Assembly: GCF_025567165.1 (NCBI RefSeq)
Contig: NZ_JAOQKC010000001.1
Coordinates: 62,001 to 126,000, forward strand
DNA from: Laedolimicola ammoniilytica
GTDB taxonomy: Bacteria > Bacillota > Clostridia > Lachnospirales > Lachnospiraceae
Length of the DNA: 64,000 nucleotides
Direction: 5' to 3'
The translations under genes and the position numbers were made by a program. Positions 63,286-64,000 of the stretch are shown piece by piece; the stretch's first letter is position 1; every line of letters begins with the position of its first letter. A model generated the notes under the pieces. The model was not told where the DNA came from and ran no database searches. It saw only the letters and a program-made list of their open reading frames with translations.

Positions 63286-64000
63286 TGGCAACCACGAGAA
63301 TCATGCCGCTTCATGTCGGCAAGGGCCGCACAGAAAGTCGGGCGATCAGTGACATCATCGACTATGTGGCCAACCCAAAGAAAACAGATGACGGCAGACT
63401 CATTACCGGCTATGCGTGTGACAGCCGGACTGTGGATGCGGAGTTCCTTCTGGCAAAGCGGCAGTACATTGCCGCTACCGGACGAGTGCGCGGCGCGGAT
63501 GATGTGATCGCCTATCATGTGCGCCAGTCGTTCCGCCCCGGTGAGATCACTCCGGAAGAAGCGAACCGGCTGGGTGTGGAATTTGCCAAGCGTTTTACCA
63601 AGGGCAATCATGCCTTTGTGGTCTGCACTCATATAGACAAATCGCACATTCATAATCACATTATCTGGTCATCGGTCAGCTTAGAATATGACCGGAAATT
63701 CCGAAACTTTTGGGGCAGCACCAAGGCAGTCCGACAGTTAAGTGACACCATCTGCATCGAAAACGGACTGTCCATTGTGGAGAATCCGAAACCTCACGGA
63801 AAGAGCTATAACAAATGGCTGGGCGATCAGGCAAAGCCCTCTCACCGAGAGCTGCTGCGTGTAGCGATTGACAACGCATTATCACAAAGTCCTGCTAATT
63901 TTGAGGAGCTGCTGAGGCTGCTGCAAGAGTCCGGCTGTGAGGTATCAAAGCGCGGGAAATCGTATCGCCTGAAGCTCCCCGGTTGGGAGAAAGCCGCCCG
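63286..64000 (+). CDS. ICE relaxase, N-terminal part (3' cut by window edge)
   Basis: ATG 63286 with AAGGAGG upstream; 238 residues visible, no stop before the window end. Relaxase/mobilization nuclease domain: start TTRIMPLHVGKGRTESRAIS, and metal site FVVCTHIDKSHIHNHIIW (about residues 102-120). It would nick the ICE oriT and start transfer. It is preceded by the IS1182 insertion and a terminator, so it must have its own promoter or rely on transcription from the IS. Probable third relaxase of the window, diverged from both IME relaxases. Confidence 0.9.

Larger units (their letters stand above)
9192..64000 (+). mobile_element. Integrative conjugative element of Tn1549/CTn type (right end outside window)
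   Basis: A contiguous block of conjugation genes in conserved order (parA, parB, PcfB, VirD4, Maff2, TrbL-like, PrgI, VirB4, CHAP hydrolase, DUF4315, DUF4366, topoisomerase III, ArdC-like, large helicase-methyltransferase, DUF3848/3849, MobC, relaxase) marks a Gram-positive ICE. It starts near a tRNA-Arg 3' fragment and its base composition differs from the AT-rich chromosome on the left. Two IMEs and one IS are nested in it. The integrase and right att are not in the window, so extent and type are provisional. Confidence 0.88.

Overview
The window looks like a scaffold from a gut Clostridia/Lachnospiraceae-type Firmicute. The first 9 kb is AT-rich chromosome carrying a bile salt hydrolase, cardiolipin synthases and two-component systems. 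The rest is a more GC-rich integrative conjugative element (ICE) of the Tn1549/CTn type that runs off the right edge. Five runs of N (19945-20267, 44966-45278, 48795-49127, 51735-51962, 56906-57214) interrupt genes, and several of them do not preserve reading frame, so gap sizes are estimates.

Region 1 (1-8923, chromosome): the end of a response regulator and its histidine kinase on the plus strand, a decayed P-loop ATPase gene, then a minus-strand envelope and bile block: bile salt hydrolase > cardiolipin synthase, and phospholipase D-like protein > response regulator > histidine kinase > FUSC-type membrane protein. Region 2 (about 9150-9590): the 3' part of a tRNA-Arg gene with its terminator, which is the probable left attachment site of the ICE.

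Region 3 (9588-64000, ICE): parA/parB, a replication-initiator-like gene with tandem iterons inside the coding sequence, an antirepressor, PcfB, VirD4, Maff2, TrbL/VirB6-like, PrgI, VirB4, a CHAP-domain hydrolase, DUF4315, DUF4366, topoisomerase III, a CHC2-primase/ArdC-like fusion, a giant methyltransferase-helicase with a tnpV gene overprinted in another frame, DUF3848/3849, MobC, CD1845-like, an AbiEi/AbiEii toxin-antitoxin operon with an extra zinc-ribbon gene, an IS1182-type insertion sequence, and the start of the ICE relaxase.

The main discovery is that two different integrative mobilizable elements (IMEs), each with its own large serine recombinase, relaxase and TnpW-like protein, sit inside two neighbouring conjugation genes of the ICE. 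IME1 (8.4 kb, 15132-23533) splits virD4 and carries pentapeptide-repeat and DUF6572 cargo. IME2 (11.4 kb, 24689-36069) splits maff2 and carries tet(W) tetracycline resistance with its leader/attenuator. In both cases the flanking halves rejoin in frame across a short shared sequence (GG; GCAAA), so excision should restore the ICE gene. At the IME1 circle joint, a TTGACT box from the right end and a TATGCT box from the left end would come together 17 nt apart, upstream of the recombinase.

The ICE therefore looks conjugation-defective while both passengers are integrated. Both recombinases point the same way as the transfer genes, so read-through transcription of the transfer operon could trigger excision. 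This is inference from layout, and the nesting should first be confirmed against assembly error.
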